14,081 bases of DNA, from contig JAGLUC010000395.1 of the NCBI GenBank assembly GCA_023134955.1, positions 1 through 14,081 of the forward strand, written 5' to 3'. A program made the position numbers and the translations under genes. Position 1 is the stretch's first letter; the number at the start of each line of letters is the position of its first letter. The DNA comes from Methylococcales bacterium. GTDB lineage: Bacteria; Pseudomonadota; Gammaproteobacteria; Methylococcales; Methylomonadaceae. Of this stretch, positions 11,992 to 14,081 are shown one piece after another. Under the pieces are notes generated by a model. That model made no database searches and was not told where the DNA came from. It saw nothing but the letters and a program-made list of their open reading frames with translations.

Positions 11992-13917
11992 ATGACTGTT
12001 GAAGCAAAAAAAGAAACCTTAGGTTTTCAAACTGAAGTTAAACATCTATTACATTTAATGATTCACTCTTTGTACAGTAACAAAGAAATTTTTCTGCGAG
12101 AATTAATCTCAAATGGCTCTGATGCGGTGGATAAATTACGCTTTGAAGCACTTTCAAACGAAAGTCTTTATGAAGGCAGTAGTGATTTAAACATCCGTGT
12201 TAGTTTTGATAAGGATGAGCGTACCGTCACTGTTTCTGATACTGGTATTGGTATGACCCGTGAAGAAGTACAAGATCATATTGGTACTATTGCCAAATCA
12301 GGTACCAAACAGTTTTTTGAAAAACTAACGGGTGATGAGGCAAAAGACAGTGAATTAATTGGTCAGTTTGGTGTAGGTTTTTACTCTGCTTTTATTGTTG
12401 CAGATAAAGTAACATTAACTACACGCAAAGCAGGCGAAAAAGAAGCAGTACGTTGGGAGTCAGCGGGTGAAGGCGATTACACCATTGAAGCAGTGGAAAA
12501 AGCAACTCGCGGAACAGAAGTGGTTTTACACCTTAAAGAAGGCGAAGATGAATTTTTAGACGGTTTTAGACTGCGATCTATTGTTAAAAAATTCTCAGAT
12601 CATATTTCTTTACCTATCATTATGGATCAGGAAATTCCTGCTGAAACAGATGAAGAAGGCAATGAAACAGCGCCTGCACGTGTTGAAGACGAAACAGTCA
12701 ACAGTGCCTCTGCTTTATGGACTAAGTCTAAAGAAGAAATTTCTGACGATGAATATAAAGAATTCTATAAGCATGTCGGACATGATTTTCAAGATCCTTT
12801 AACACATGTACACAGTAAAGTAGAAGGCACTAACGAATATACCTTATTACTTTATGTACCAGCACGTGCCCCATTTGATCTATGGGACAGAGATGCCAAA
12901 CACGGGGTAAAACTTTACATTCGTAAAGTATTTATCACTGATGATGCAGAACAATTAATGCCACGTTATTTACGTTTTGTACGCGGAGTGATTGATGCCG
13001 ATTCATTACCATTAAATGTATCAAGAGAAATCCTGCAACAAAGTAAACAAATCAGCACTATTAAAGCAGGTGCGGTTAAGAAAGTACTAGGCTTGTTAAA
13101 AACATTAGCTAAAGACGAAGAAGCTTACGAAAAATTCTGGTCTGAATTTGGTAATGTGATTAAAGAGGGTGTGATTGAAGATCATAAAAACAAAGATGCC
13201 GTTGCTAAATTGTTAAGATTCTCTTCAACCCATACCGATAAAGAAAAACAAGATGTTTCATTAGCATCTTATGTTGAACGTATGCAAGAAGGGCAGGATA
13301 AAATCTATTATGTCACTGCTGATAGTTTTGCAGCAGCTAAAAACAGCCCACATTTGGAAATATTCCGCAAAAAAGACATAGAAGTCATCTTAATGGCAGA
13401 CCGTGTTGATGAATGGTTGATTTCTAATCTAACTGAGTTTGATGGTAAGCACCTGCAATCAGTCGCTAAAGGCGAACTGGATTTAGATAAGTTGGATTCA
13501 GAAGAAGAAAAGAAAGAGAAAGAAGAAACCACTAAAGACTTTGAATCTGTACTGAAACAAATGAAAGAAGTGTTGGGCGATAAAGTAAGCGAAGTACGTG
13601 TCACTAATCGTTTAACCGACTCTCCAGCCTGTTTGGTCACTGGTGATTATGATATGAGCCTGAACATGGAACGTATTATGAAAGAAGCAGGTCAATCAAT
13701 GGACATGATGGGAATGGGTGGCAGCAAACCCATTTTTGAAGTCAATCCAACTCATGCTTTAGTCACTAATGTTAAGGATGAGCAAGATGATGAGCGTTTT
13801 GCTGACATTACCAATATTCTATTTGACCAGGCTATTTTAAGTGAAGGTGGGCAGTTAGATGATCCTGCGGCATTTGTGCATAAGTTGAATGGCTTGTTGC
13901 AGGGGTTGTTGAAATAA
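11992..13917 (+). CDS. htpG: Molecular chaperone HtpG (bacterial Hsp90)
   Basis: HtpG is a homodimeric ATP-driven chaperone that remodels client proteins under heat and other stress. The 641 residues are full length (E. coli 624). The N-terminal GHKL ATPase domain shows E37 and N41 in LRELISNGSDAV, D83 in SDTGIGM, the lid GQFGVGF (124-130) and GTEVVLHL. The middle domain carries LPLNVSREILQQ, whose R345 corresponds to the ATP-contacting arginine. The dimerisation domain runs to the end (DITNILFDQAILSEGG). A charged linker-like stretch rich in E and K occurs near residues 500-515. The ATG has an AGGA (11976-11979) 12 bases upstream, rather far. Expression is most likely under sigma-32 from the promoter at 11898. 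It is transcribed divergently from the TPR regulator. Confidence 0.98.
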   Translation: MTVEAKKETLGFQTEVKHLLHLMIHSLYSNKEIFLRELISNGSDAVDKLRFEALSNESLYEGSSDLNIRVSFDKDERTVTVSDTGIGMTREEVQDHIGTIAKSGTKQFFEKLTGDEAKDSELIGQFGVGFYSAFIVADKVTLTTRKAGEKEAVRWESAGEGDYTIEAVEKATRGTEVVLHLKEGEDEFLDGFRLRSIVKKFSDHISLPIIMDQEIPAETDEEGNETAPARVEDETVNSASALWTKSKEEISDDEYKEFYKHVGHDFQDPLTHVHSKVEGTNEYTLLLYVPARAPFDLWDRDAKHGVKLYIRKVFITDDAEQLMPRYLRFVRGVIDADSLPLNVSREILQQSKQISTIKAGAVKKVLGLLKTLAKDEEAYEKFWSEFGNVIKEGVIEDHKNKDAVAKLLRFSSTHTDKEKQDVSLASYVERMQEGQDKIYYVTADSFAAAKNSPHLEIFRKKDIEVILMADRVDEWLISNLTEFDGKHLQSVAKGELDLDKLDSEEEKKEKEETTKDFESVLKQMKEVLGDKVSEVRVTNRLTDSPACLVTGDYDMSLNMERIMKEAGQSMDMMGMGGSKPIFEVNPTHALVTNVKDEQDDERFADITNILFDQAILSEGGQLDDPAAFVHKLNGLLQGLLK

Positions 13918-13929
13918 AGCTTTTTGATA

Positions 13930-13944
13930 TTAGTCTGTGACTAA
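13930..13944 (+). repeat. Short hairpin TTAGTC-TGT-GACTAA just after htpG
   Basis: A perfect 6-base-pair stem with a three-base loop, 13 bases after the htpG stop. No T run follows, so it is at best a weak terminator or mRNA end-protecting structure. Confidence 0.45.
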
Positions 13945-13974
13945 CTGGGAAGTAAAATTAAAAGGGGAGTCTCA

Positions 13975-14020
13975 GGTTATCCCAATAGCGAGGCACATTT
14001 GCCTTGTTATTGGGATAATC
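13975..14020 (+). repeat. 21-bp stem-loop downstream of htpG
   Basis: Bases 13975-13995 pair with 14000-14020 over 21 positions around the loop CATT. The outer core is TTATCCCAATA with TATTGGGATAA, the inner end AGGCA with TGCCT. Three of the pairs are G-U when read as + strand RNA and would be C/A mismatches on the other strand, so the structure favours the + strand transcript, that is the htpG mRNA. No T run follows, so it is not a standard rho-independent terminator; it may be a repeat-element palindrome or an mRNA 3' stabiliser. Confidence 0.75.
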
Positions 14021-14081
14021 GGGCAAATATGCCTGTTAATCAATGGTTATGTTCGGAAGTTATGTAGGATGGGCAAAGGGG
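14021..14081. repeat. Related short hairpin and start of a possible dispersed repeat
   Basis: GGCA-AATA-TGCC (14022-14033) forms a 4-bp hairpin whose reverse complement shares AGGCA-N-ATTTGCC with the tip of the preceding stem-loop, so the two look like inverted copies of one motif. The final bases TGTAGGATGGGCAAAG (about 14063-14078) resemble the beginning of a GTAGG-TGGGCA palindromic repeat that I recall as common between genes of many proteobacteria. The window stops before its second arm, so this is unconfirmed. Confidence 0.35.

Noticed and set aside
13308..13640. Open frame on the - strand within htpG
   Set aside because: Serine-rich shadow of the coding frame of an unmistakable HtpG; no start signals.
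1..14081. CRISPR array, rRNA, complete insertion sequence or replication origin
   Set aside because: None seen: no regularly spaced repeats of suitable length, no transposase, no rRNA segments and no DnaA-box cluster that I could recognise.

Overview
The window is AT-rich (low GC by eye) and has the gene content and order of a gammaproteobacterial chromosome. The order tol-pal operon, cpoB, queE, queC, tRNA-Lys matches what I recall of the Pseudomonas chromosome. The Pseudomonas-like TolA C-terminus fits that class. Low GC plus an oxygen-binding di-iron protein and a sensorless two-component pair would suit a methanotroph (Methylococcales) or a sulfur oxidiser of the Thiotrichales type, but I cannot settle the genus from sequence alone.

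Layout. Positions 1-4539 hold the Tol-Pal envelope operon on the + strand: tolQ (5' end cut by the window edge), tolR, tolA, tolB, pal and cpoB, packed with overlaps or very short gaps. Positions 4557-5994 hold a promoter-like sequence and two genes of queuosine (7-deazaguanine) biosynthesis, queE and queC, which overlap by one base. Positions 6059-7459 hold a two-gene unit: a small soluble protein with two chemoreceptor-tip-like segments, followed by an ODP-type metallo-beta-lactamase-fold protein with a di-iron-like ligand set. This pair is the most interesting system here: it looks like a stand-alone oxygen or iron sensor plus its signalling partner. Positions 7503-7687 hold a tRNA-Lys(UUU) gene with promoter and terminator. 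Positions 7693-9521 look like a small integrated element: repeats resembling integrase arm sites, a tyrosine integrase with all six catalytic residues, and two small genes of unknown function.

On the - strand, 11858 down to 9552, lies a two-gene operon: a response regulator with a long TPR-like region, then a soluble histidine kinase with no input domain. Divergent from it, 11992-13917 encodes the chaperone HtpG (Hsp90). Upstream is a very good heat-shock (sigma-32) promoter match, and the predicted 5' leader carries four tandem 9-bp repeats. After htpG there is no further gene, but there is a 21-bp stem-loop and the start of what looks like another dispersed repeat.

How the parts relate. 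Tol-Pal, QueEC and HtpG are core functions. The tRNA-Lys is an integration site, and the integrase cassette sits directly downstream of its 3' end. No second attachment site is visible, so the element is either a remnant or its far end has diverged. The chemoreceptor-like/ODP pair lies between queC and the tRNA, outside the integrase-bounded side, and the TPR regulator/kinase pair lies just beyond it; whether either pair is signal-linked to anything else in the window cannot be told from sequence.
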